Below, in pieces: positions 47,972-56,732 of a stretch of DNA of 64,000 bases. Every line of letters begins with the position of its first letter. Position 1 is the first letter of the stretch. The notes below the pieces were generated by a model that ran no database searches, was not told the DNA's origin, and worked only from the letters and a program-made list of their open reading frames with translations. Source of the stretch: Rhytidiadelphus loreus (Eukaryota > Streptophyta > Bryopsida > Hypnales > Hylocomiaceae); assembly GCA_947034895.1 (NCBI GenBank), contig OX344763.1, positions 67,909,093 to 67,973,092 on the forward strand, given 5' to 3'. Both the position numbers and the translations under genes were made by a program.

Positions 47972-48175
47972 CTGCAGCACAGTAGACACATTGTATGAGT
48001 ACCAAGTACCACAGCAGTTATCTTCGCCTCGAAGATAATACAACACATACACAAATTCATAGAAAGACGAAGTAGTAGTGAAGCAATAATCAACCAGACA
48101 ATCACTGTAGTGGCGTACCATGAAGTTAGAAATTTATCTTCGAGCCGAGGATAACGGGTCAGGATGAGAACTCAT
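47972..48175 (-). other. Predicted intron 1 of family B fusion gene with two family words
   Basis: The donor position reads TGGAAG|ATGAGT, which looks like GTGAGT with a G-to-A change, and the acceptor is GTGCTGCAG|AGTTTC. Phase 0 joining aligns with family A intron 1. Words are at 48134-48154 (TTATCTTCGAGCCGAGGATA) and 48018-48038 (TTATCTTCGCCTCGAAGATA). Confidence 0.75.
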
Positions 48176-49361
48176 CTTCCATTGCCCTTCGCTGAGAACG
48201 GATGCATTTCTCCGCTTCACCGGCTCATCGGCAATTAGAGTTGGTCGGAGGCAGTTGATCCAAATGTTGCGGGAACTTATTATCTGGCTCCCCCATGTTG
48301 GTTGGGCGTGGTCTAGGTGATTTGTCGAGTTGTAAAACTCGGATATATTCACCAATTTTGATGTATCAAGGGTCCACACAATGTAGGCTTCCTAGGTCTT
48401 TAGTTCAACTCGACGTTGCTCACAACATTTCTCTTTCTGCAAGTCTTTGGAAGCTTGGACACTATGTTGACCATTGATGATCATGAACTTCCCATCTTTG
48501 ATCTCCTCCCATTTCTTGGGCGGCTCTTTCAGGAGATTGTTGCGTTTATCGACAAGAGTCAGACACAGTCGTTGGTGCTCCCGAATGTGGCCAAGCGCAA
48601 TGAGGTTGCACTTCACCGATTCTAGGATCCGGTCTTCCATACCCCGGATGACATAGTTGTCTCTTGCAAGTATACACTGCTTGATGTCGACAACCTTTGG
48701 ATCTTGACCCAGTATGTAGCATCCTCTGTGCATAGCCCAGAAGTCTCGCTGAATGCGGCCAAACTTGTCAACGTCATCCTTGGGACTCATGGGTTCGTCT
48801 TGCTCGGCAACATTCGTCAGAGCCGAACCTGAGCTTCCAGTAGCGGTTATTGTGGCAGCTCCAGTTGCCCTCGGTCGCTTAGATTTGGAGCCCCCTACCT
48901 GTGTTTCGTCAACGAACTGAGTCCCTGCACGTTTCCGCGGCTCTAACCGAGCTTGCCCCTATCCGGTGGCTATGCTACCCAATAGTAGGGTAGCTGACCC
49001 ACTGGGCTGCCCCTCCAAAGATGGCCTCTGCTTCTTCTTCATTTGATGGCCTATCGGTGGTCTGGACTTCACATACTGTCGAGCATGCTTGTCCAACGAT
49101 TTCCAAATGTTCAGGAGCCTTCAGCAGTTTACTTTGGCAGTCCCTTCAATCCACGGTATGTATTTGGTTGTTTTAAATGTGTTTATGAGATAGTCTAATT
49201 TTGCGTTCTGGAGAAATGACTCTAACTCCGCCATTTCAAACTTTGCTTGCATGGCATTCACGTCCATTACAATTGAGTGGATGAACTTAGTAGTACTTGT
49301 TTTTTAAAACTTTGATACTAATGTTGGTGTAATTTTCTCTGGACTGACCATTGATATTTCA

Positions 49362-49748
49362 TTATCTTCGACTCAAAGGTAACAGTATTTGGAAGTAGTA
49401 ATTTTTATTACTCATCTTTGCTGGTTTTAATCATTTTAATTTTAGATGTGCATTGTTACTTCACTAGCGTCGACCTGATGGTGATCAGGGCAATGGTCAT
49501 TGTTTTCTTGTCAGTGCTTCTGGAATCTATAATGCTTGTCTCCTTTGTCTTTGACTCGAGGGTAATCGAGTCGAAACTCTAGTTCTGGGTAGACAGTTTG
49601 GTTGGTCAAAGTAACTCTGATAGTCCGTTTATCTTTATCTTTGTGTCGAGGGTAATTAACCTTTATTAGTCCGTTTAACTTTATCTTTGTGTCGAGGGTA
49701 ATTGAATCTGATAGTCTGTTCAACTTTATCTTCGTGTCGAGGGTAATT
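49362..49748. repeat. Family B word cluster in the 5' leader
   Basis: Five copies lie upstream of the start codon: 49362-49382, 49546-49566, 49635-49657, 49681-49701 and 49726-49748, with consensus TTATCTTYGNNTCGAGGGTAA. Here one arm is CTTTG or CTTCG and the other CGAGGG, so dyad symmetry is imperfect compared with the gene-internal copies. A donor (TTCAG|GTATG) at 50,247 on the minus strand suggests a leader intron covering the cluster, as in family A. Confidence 0.8.
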
Positions 49749-50750
49749 CGTGACGTGAATCCTGAATGTCTAATGCGTAAACCGTAGCTCATAAACCTTG
49801 AACCTAAATGTTTCTTTAGCGCATTTGAATTCATGCAAGTTGAATCTGTTGCAAACATTCAGTGCTTCTCAGCACTTGAATTGCCAATGTGAAGTACAGC
49901 AACACAGCAACCCTAAACCCTAAACCTCGAGCATGAGCACACAAAAATTGACAAAATGCATAACTAAATGGAATTCCTGATTTTCACAGCTGCTTCTTCA
50001 AAATTTCCTCCCTGGCTCACTCTCCACAACATTCCTAAACTTGAATCTAGACAAAATTGAAACCTGAAGTACTAGAATCCTAGAACCTGGAAATCCAAGA
50101 GAAAAAGGAACACAGAGAATAATTGCAAAATTATATGTGGCAGTGAATGAAAAATCAGGCCATGGCCATTGGCAAAAAGCCCGCCTGAAAACTCAAACTG
50201 TAGAATCCCAAAACAAGGACAATAAAATGAAATGAAAAGAAACATACCTGAACTTCCTGTTGTCAACGTCTTCTCAAATGCTTAAGAATGCAGATGTAGA
50301 ACGAATGCCCTCAAGAATTTTCAATAAACTAATCAGATCTTTGCAACTTCCCGACTCAAGTAGATGACGTTCAAATGAGGTCAGACTGGGCTCTATTCAT
50401 AGTGAACGAGGTCAGACTGGGCTCCACCCAACGGAAGAATCCTTCAGCAGTAGTTACTAGGAGTTAGCGATTTTGTAAATTATGTACGCTATCACTTCTT
50501 TGCATGTCCCACAACCATTGCAACCCCTTCCATAAACTTTTGCAGCCCAAGAACCACAACACATACCAATAACAAAAAGGCTGAGATCACGATGCATACA
50601 ACGACAAGTGACAAGCAAAACTCAGTGGAAGGCAAACTGAGTAGAAGGCAAACAATTCCCTTGAGAGAGGATTACAAAATCCTTAAACACAGATGTGGGA
50701 GTACGCATTATCTACATTGACAGAAATAATAGACAATAGTAATTATATAG
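49749..50750 (-). other. Family B leader and upstream region
   Basis: No coding sequence. A minus-strand donor-like GGAAGTTCAG|GTATG lies at 50,247, so the leader exon of the family B transcript probably lies upstream of it. One telomere-type CCCTAAACCCTAAACC is near 49,910. GAGGTCAGACTGGGCTC is duplicated at about 50,378 and 50,408. Confidence 0.5.
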
Positions 50751-51173
50751 AGTAGAAATTTTCAAAATTTCCGTAATGGGTAGGGAATAGGAAGCCTAAA
50801 ACCGGAAATAGAAATTAGAGGCTTTACGGAAAACCTTAAACTGTAATTAGGGTTACAGTCGGTTCCGGAAACCCTATCCGGAAACCCTAACCCTAATCCG
50901 GAAACCGGAAAGTTCCGGCCGAGTAGGCCCTAGGGCCTAGTCCGGCTAGGGAACTTGCGGGAACGCCAGGCCGAAAAGCTACTTAACCCCCGCTGTTTGC
51001 TTCATTGTCCCTCTTTCTCCGCGTGATTATCGCGATGGCGCTTAGTGAGTGAAAGTGTGGTGAGATAGGAACGCGTTAAGGAGAGAAGGGGAGGCCGGTG
51101 CCGATTGCACCGGAAAGTAGAACGGAAGATTAGCGGAAACTTAGCGGAAGTGAGTCGGAAGTGAGGATAGAGT

Positions 51174-53090
51174 ATGGCAGTTGTTATGGTAGGGCCCAGT
51201 GTACGGAAGTCAGGGATCACGGCCCGGATGATCAATCCGGAAATCTCTGAGAATCCGGAACACCACCACCAACTGGAGGATGACCTGACGGATATGGGGT
51301 GTCTGGGGTTTCTGAAAAGACCCTGGAGCATCCGGAGTGAGGAGATGATAGACGAGTTAGTCTATGGCGCTCCGAATCAGTACCACCTAACCATTAGAGG
51401 TCGTCCAAAGTCCTGGACAGCAGAGATATGGGCCGGAGTCTATTTCGCGTCCTCTAGAGGATCTGGATGGGCCGGGCGGACAGAGAAATTCGCCGCGGAT
51501 AGATTCCGGAACCCGGCGGATCCGAAGGAGGGATACACTGCATCCGACTGCCGGAACCCTAGGGACCAGAGACTCTTAGAGTTTCTGAGCCCCATCGTGT
51601 ATCCGGAAAAGCCCAGCCGGATTACAGTAACACTGGCAAACACAGTATTTGGAGCCTTAGGGGAAAGGGGGAAACCAGCCCCAAGACCAGTTAGCTGGGG
51701 GCTCATCATCCAGTCCATAGTAGATAAACTTTCCGGAAACCTGGTGGGAAAGAAATCCAGCCCCATCAGTCCGTACCTCCTCCACTTGTATCACAAGCAA
51801 GAGGTACTGAGTAGTCCGGAAGACATCATCTACCGGCAGGGAGATAGTTTACTCCGATACGGCCTACCTCCGAATTCGGATCCGACGGATGAGGAGCCGG
51901 AAGAGGACGTGAAGCCGGAACTGGAGCATGACTCACCGGAGAGGCACGAATCACGCCGGAAGAGCACAGACCCGGATTCAAGAGGAAAGAATCAGCTTCC
52001 GGATCCTGTTCCATCCCGGAACACTGATCCGGAATTGGATATCTTCGAGTCGACAATCTCCTGGCTGCGGAGTCAGAAGACTGCCAACGAACGGATGGCC
52101 ATCCTGATCCGGAGAGTCTCCACGGTGTTGAAGGTAGCAGACGAGACGGAGATCGTGGAGGCAATCAAGAGCAGACCGGATCCGGAGATGATCCGCCTGT
52201 TGGAGGGACGGATCCGGGCAGTAGAGGCGGAGCGCGACCATCTTCAAAACCGCGCAACGTGGGCGGAGAGGGAGATGCACACCGCCAACAAACGAGCGAC
52301 GGATGCGACGGAGCTGGTCCGGAAGTTGAGAGACCTAATCGACCCGCCAGCAGATATCATCACCAGATCCGCGCTCTGGAACAACCAGATGACCCGGGAA
52401 GGCCACATTTCCGGAACCAAGGTTGTGAAGATATTGGTAGAGTTCGAGGCGCGGATTGAGGTCGCATTGAAGGAAATGCGGCACTTGGTGGGCCACTTCG
52501 ATCCACTCAGCGGATTGGAGGAGTTTCCGGAGATACCCGGAGGTGAGTTTCCGGAGACAACTCAGTTGAACTTGGGAGAACGATTGTCTGCCCAGCAACC
52601 CGGAAGATCCTCGGGGCAGAAGGATATTACGGATGGGAGGAGGATTCCGGATCCGGTTCTATCGCCCCGGACTACCTCAGTGAACCTCTTCCCACCTCTC
52701 CAGGATCCCGCTGCAGACGTGACGGCGATGACGGAGGATCCGGTTGGGATTCAGAATCCGGCCCAGACCCATCCGGAGGAATTCACCCACATGCAGCAGG
52801 AGACTCCTCCGCGGCCGCCACCATCGACTCCCATCGAGTTCATTGATCTGGAGAAGAAGAAGGCTACCCGACGGAAGAACAGCAGCGATCCGGTGGAGGT
52901 TCTCGAGTCGGAGGAAGAGGAGGCAGTAACGAATTTGTCTTCCGAGTTAGAGTATGCGGAGACGGATCCGGGTCCGCCAAGGACCCGATCCGCAACCAAG
53001 TCCACCCCAACGAAGCAGATCTGGCCGAAGGTGCCGACCCGGATTTCGAAGGGCGGAACGTCAGCGAAGAAGGCGCGGAAGGGTAAATGA
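51174..53090 (+). CDS. Family C gene, copy 2, intact 638-codon frame
   Basis: The frame is open from ATG 51174 to TGA 53088. The N-terminal ~220 residues form a likely globular domain (KSWTAEIWAGVYFASS, SRITVTLANTVFGALG, SSPISPYLLHLYHKQEV) shared with copy 1 and, more distantly, with the family D gene. An acidic Pro/Glu linker follows (about 225-300), then a helical coiled-coil stretch (about 300-440, RIRAVEAERDHLQNRATWAE), and a disordered tail ending in a basic KKARKGK that could be a nuclear signal. No enzyme motif is visible. Codon choice is bent towards TCC-GGA and CCG-GA steps. This is the only large element gene here without a stop, so this copy may be young. Function unknown; gag-like or sequence-specific binding protein are the options. 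Confidence 0.8.
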   Translation: MAVVMVGPSVRKSGITARMINPEISENPEHHHQLEDDLTDMGCLGFLKRPWSIRSEEMIDELVYGAPNQYHLTIRGRPKSWTAEIWAGVYFASSRGSGWAGRTEKFAADRFRNPADPKEGYTASDCRNPRDQRLLEFLSPIVYPEKPSRITVTLANTVFGALGERGKPAPRPVSWGLIIQSIVDKLSGNLVGKKSSPISPYLLHLYHKQEVLSSPEDIIYRQGDSLLRYGLPPNSDPTDEEPEEDVKPELEHDSPERHESRRKSTDPDSRGKNQLPDPVPSRNTDPELDIFESTISWLRSQKTANERMAILIRRVSTVLKVADETEIVEAIKSRPDPEMIRLLEGRIRAVEAERDHLQNRATWAEREMHTANKRATDATELVRKLRDLIDPPADIITRSALWNNQMTREGHISGTKVVKILVEFEARIEVALKEMRHLVGHFDPLSGLEEFPEIPGGEFPETTQLNLGERLSAQQPGRSSGQKDITDGRRIPDPVLSPRTTSVNLFPPLQDPAADVTAMTEDPVGIQNPAQTHPEEFTHMQQETPPRPPPSTPIEFIDLEKKKATRRKNSSDPVEVLESEEEEAVTNLSSELEYAETDPGPPRTRSATKSTPTKQIWPKVPTRISKGGTSAKKARKGK

Positions 53091-53522
53091 CTAGGTTGCG
53101 TAGTTGGATTGTTAGTTTTAGTATTTTGTCTTCATCGCGGTTTTTCCGGATGTGGGACCCACTGATCCGGAATGCTAAGTAGTTCCGGATTTCTAGGAAA
53201 TTAACGGCTTCCCATTTTTCCCGGAACGGTCACTTGGCCGTTGTCCGGATTTTCAGCTGGCCGTTGGCCACTTTTTCTTTGGACCGTTTTGGTCGTGTTG
53301 TTTTGGTTTTTAAGGGCGGGCTGACTTGTGGCCTGTCATTCCATTTTGTGTCATTCAATCTGAGCACCCAAGAATAAACACCTTGGGAATCATTATCTTG
53401 CGTATCGCGTCTTGATTACTTGTGTGTGGGTGTATCCGGGAGAGTGTGCAAGGTAGGAATCCGGATTGGTTGGTATCCGGATCCGGCTGAAGGTGTCTTG
53501 CAAAATAGTTTAGATTGAACTT

Positions 53523-53935
53523 GAGGAGCTGCGTGCGGTGCCTTTAAATTGCTGGAACGGTGATCCGGTGGGATCCGGTAGCGGTCAGGGAGCTAATCCG
53601 GAACTCATGAGTAGTTTCGTGCGGAAGTCAACAGCCGCCAAGTGGAACATTCCCAAACCATCAGAAGGTCTGCCAACCTCAAGAGCGGTCGACAGCTAGG
53701 AAGTAAGTCCTTTAATTCCGGATTCCAACTATCCGCGGTTGTTTTGCAGTTGAGTTTAGTTTACGAGTGAGGAGCTGTGCGTGGTGCCTTTAAATTGCTG
53801 GAACGGTGATCCGGTGGGATCCGATAGTGGTCAGGGAGCTAATCCGGGAACTCGGGAGGAGTCCCGTGCGGAAGTCGGCAACCGCCTAGTGGAATATTCC
53901 CAAACCACCGGAAGGTCTGCCAACCTCAGGAGTAA
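53523..53935 (+). repeat. ~165-bp duplication, period about 246, in family C 3' region
   Basis: GAGGAGCTG(C/T)G begins blocks at 53523 and 53769, both containing GCCTTTAAATTGCTGGAACG, GGTCAGGGAGCTAATCCGG and GGAAGGTCTGCCAACCTCA-type text. TCCGG words recur in each. It is not coding as far as I can see. Confidence 0.8.
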
Positions 53936-54362
53936 GCAAAAGCTTGATCCGAAAAATAGCTGAGTGTTGTTGTAGTAAGGGCGGGTGTGGGTGTAACTCT
54001 GCGTGACCTACCTTCCGGGTGGCCACCCGGAATGTTGTGAGAGGGACCATCTTTCCTCCTTACCGGACTGAGAACTTTGAGGACGGATAGTTGTTTGTTG
54101 TTTAGGAGTTGATATGTGTGTTACTTGAGTGGTGATGTTCCCCACCCCTCGGAAAGAGCAAGTGAGGACCCTCTGAGGGTAAAACAGAGGTACCAAAAAC
54201 CGGTGTGACGGATAGTGAGAGTAGGAATCCGGATCAGGGAGGATCCGGATTTGATTCCGGAAGACAGTATTTCCGGAACTTGGGTTTGTGTTGTGCCGGA
54301 TCCTACTGCGGATTGTCATTTCCGGGTAGATCCGTAGTTCCGGACCCTTATCTATCGCGACA

Positions 54363-55189
54363 ACATCTGGAATTCCCTGGGACGATAACTCGTGTCATCT
54401 TAACGCTTTTGTGGTGTTAAAGATACCTACGCCTACACTGCGCGTACGACAACAGAAGTAATGAGGTGCAAGGTACGTACTTGTGATCCCCCTGGCGACT
54501 CAAATGGTTCCGTTCCAATGACAGATTTTCACAAAACGAACAGGCGGGGAACAAAAATGGTGCGCCCTCTCTCCAGCTCCTACAAATCACGACAAAGTCA
54601 CCGCAAGTCTCAACACACACAGCGCAAATCACCGCAAGCCACCAAAGTGACGATGAAACTGCACTCGCTCAGACGCAAACAAGTGGGCCGCAAAACAAAC
54701 GAGGACGCGAGGTGCAAAACCAACGAGGACGCGGGGCGCAAAACAGACGAGGAAGCGGAGGAACACATGACAACAGTCTAGCCACTCTCCACGACTCACG
54801 GAGGGAGATGAATGCCGAACCCCCGCCGAGCCGCCAACACAGCTTTGGGACCTCCTGTTCGGTTTAGATTCAGTAAGTTGGTGTGGGATGCCGAGCCGAC
54901 AATGCAAGAAGGAATGCAGGTTTGGTTTAGGTTCGGATCGGGCTAGGAAAGAAAGTTTGGGATGCAAGTTCTAAATGTAAATTCGAAAACCGATACAATT
55001 TCTAAATGTTGGTTTGGAATGCTGGTTCAAAATGCAAGTTCAAAATGCAGCTAAGAAAATGATGGTCACAATCTCGGTTTGGATGCAGAATCATGATAAA
55101 AGTTGGGAAATAATGTAGTTTTAAATTGCAAATTACTTAGGAATGCATATTATTTAGGGATGCAAGTCTGTAAACAAGTAATTCATAAT
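54363..55189. other. Spacer with a short 27-bp tandem repeat
   Basis: No gene can be supported. A block at about 54,679-54,755 repeats CGCAAAAC(A/C)(A/G)ACGAGGA(C/A)GCG about three times. From 54,960 to 55,100 the sequence is made of GGTT(T/C)-AATGCAAGTT-like phrases. Confidence 0.5.
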
Positions 55190-55730
55190 TACTGGGCTTT
55201 CAATTCTTAAACATTTAAAGGAATTTCATGAGACTACAATTTTGTGGACTTTAAAATACAGGGCAAGGTTCGTGCACCAATATTTTATTTTCACGTACTA
55301 GAAAGTTATTCAACGTGACCACCAATTATATATTTTTTTGAATAATTCTTGAGTTTAGGAGCACTTGCAACTTGTTCAACCTCTTTCCCATATTTCTTTA
55401 AATGAATTTCATGAGATTACAATTTCGTGGATTTAAGATATAGGGCAAGGTTCGTGCACGAATATTTAATTTTCATGTACTAGAAAGTCATTCAACGTGA
55501 CCACCAATTATATATTTTTTTGAATAATTCATGAGTTTAGGAGCAATTGCAACTTGCACAACCTCTTTCCCATATTTTTTTAAATGAATTTCATGAGATT
55601 ACAATTTTGTGGACTTTAAAATACAGGGCAAGGTTCGTGCACCAATATTTTATTTTCACGTACAAAGTCATTCAACGTGTCCACCAATTATATATTTTCT
55701 TGAATTCATGAGTTTAGGAGCAGGGTTGTC
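55190..55730 (+). repeat. ~183-bp satellite array, about three units, plus orientation
   Basis: TGGACTTTAAAATACAGGGC or the variant near it lies at 55,246, 55,428 and 55,611, with TTCATGAGATTACAATTT before and AGAAAGTCATTCAACGTG after. The order of landmarks matches the 19.06-21.19 kb array, so it belongs to the same family. It borders the left side of the hAT element. Confidence 0.85.
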
Positions 55731-55904
55731 TTGTCTGACATATTTTTGGGTTTAGACGTCGTGTATGACGTCTGATGTCGCGTGTCGCGTGTCACGAAGT
55801 GTCGAGTTTACTTGACATCGCGTCGCGGAGGGGTAAAAAATTTTACCCCATGGTAAATAGATTTTGCCTACGTGGTAGGGCTTCGGAACTAACGTGGACA
55901 GCCA

Positions 55905-56215
55905 GTGTGGGCGACTGCGGGTGTGGGCGCGTGCAGGTCTGCCTTGGGCGACCTCGGGTGGAAAAATTGAGGCGACTGCGGGTTTAGGGTGGAAGGCGAC
56001 TACGAGTGAAGGGGCGACTGCAGGTTTAGGCTTGAAGGCGACTGTGGGTGAGTGGGCGATTGCGGGTCAGGGGCTTTAGGGCGACTTCGGGTGAAGGGGG
56101 CGACCGCGACTTCGGGTACTGAGGGCGACCGCGGGTCCGACAGGTAGGGGCGACTGCGGGTCGAAGCAGCAGACAGCGACCGCGTGTTCCAGGGCGACCG
56201 CAAGTTCAGTTTAGG
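55905..56215 (+). repeat. Family F word cluster, left
   Basis: GGGCGACTGCGGGT and variants (GCGACTRCRGGT, GCGACCGCGGGTC) occur more than ten times at irregular spacing in a GC-rich island within AT-rich DNA. It lies downstream of the hAT transposase gene. Confidence 0.85.
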
Positions 56216-56732
56216 ATTTCAGTTTGGCATATTCAGTCTTTGAAGTAACACGTCACATAGGTGTTTTATAAGCACAGAATTAGGTGCTACGTTATATTGG
56301 GGTTTACAATTTACAAGTGCAAATAATAGAGCCCATGATATGTAAATTGGACAAACTTCTCTAATCCCAAAAATTCACCTAGTATAAGGCCACAATAATA
56401 ATGTCAATAACAATTATATTAATAAGTCATCGATATTGCTTTGAGGCGGACTTCAAATGTAGTTATACTTGCATTGCACTTTTATAACCTCGTTGCAGTC
56501 ATCACCTAACTGCCTACCAATTAGAACTCAACATATATTTTAAAACCGGTAATCTGTCCCTCACTCTAATATGCTCATATGCTTGATGAAGCATTACAAA
56601 ATCCTTACACATCAGGATGAAGGCTCAAAGCTTGAACTACAAAGATTTGCTACCTAACATATAAGCTAAAACCTTATAACTATAATTATAACTATAACTA
56701 TAACTATAATTATTGTCTACTTCTCTAGTACT

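Larger units (their letters stand above)
44833..49267 (-). pseudogene. Family B ParB-like / N4-N6 DNA methyltransferase-like fusion gene (broken)
   Basis: ATG at 49267 starts a frame with a short helical N-terminus (MAELESFLQNAKLDYL). The ParB/Srx-type segment is at 48,650-48,420 and ends KDGKFMIINGQHSVQASKDL. After intron 1 come the middle region and a motif IV equivalent, FAILDVWYMDRP near 47,150. The C-terminal ELRMEFY and VLGIFAGAKIALAA then give, across intron 2, FGTYYYGLVN, the counterpart of the GRxYYGIE strand that ends beta-class methyltransferases. Asp and the final aromatic of DPPY are kept but PP is VW; the motif I Asp-Pro and second Gly are lost. An acidic, coiled tail follows, with a frameshift near 45,690. 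Stops are TAG at 48959, 48392, 47837, 47831, 47570, 46094, 45522 and 45471 and TGA at 49121, 47177 and 45851. Identity to family A is low, but intron positions and order agree. Confidence 0.65.
50750..54362 (+). mobile_element. Family C element, copy 2 (plus strand)
   Basis: CCGG-centred words start near 50,800 and stop at 54,362, where TATCGCGACA matches the TGCGACA end of copy 1. The left end was not resolved. The copy carries the intact gene at 51,174 and a long 3' region with a tandem duplication. Word density within the gene is extreme: TCCGGA, ATCCGG and CCGGA fall in nearly every line, giving many Pro-Glu, Asp-Pro and Pro-Asp steps in the protein. Confidence 0.75.

Noticed and set aside
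12408..49267. UAG recoded as an amino acid in these elements
   Set aside because: TGA and TAA also interrupt the genes, the gypsy copy shows the same pattern, and methylation-driven decay explains it. Kept only as an alternative in the findings.
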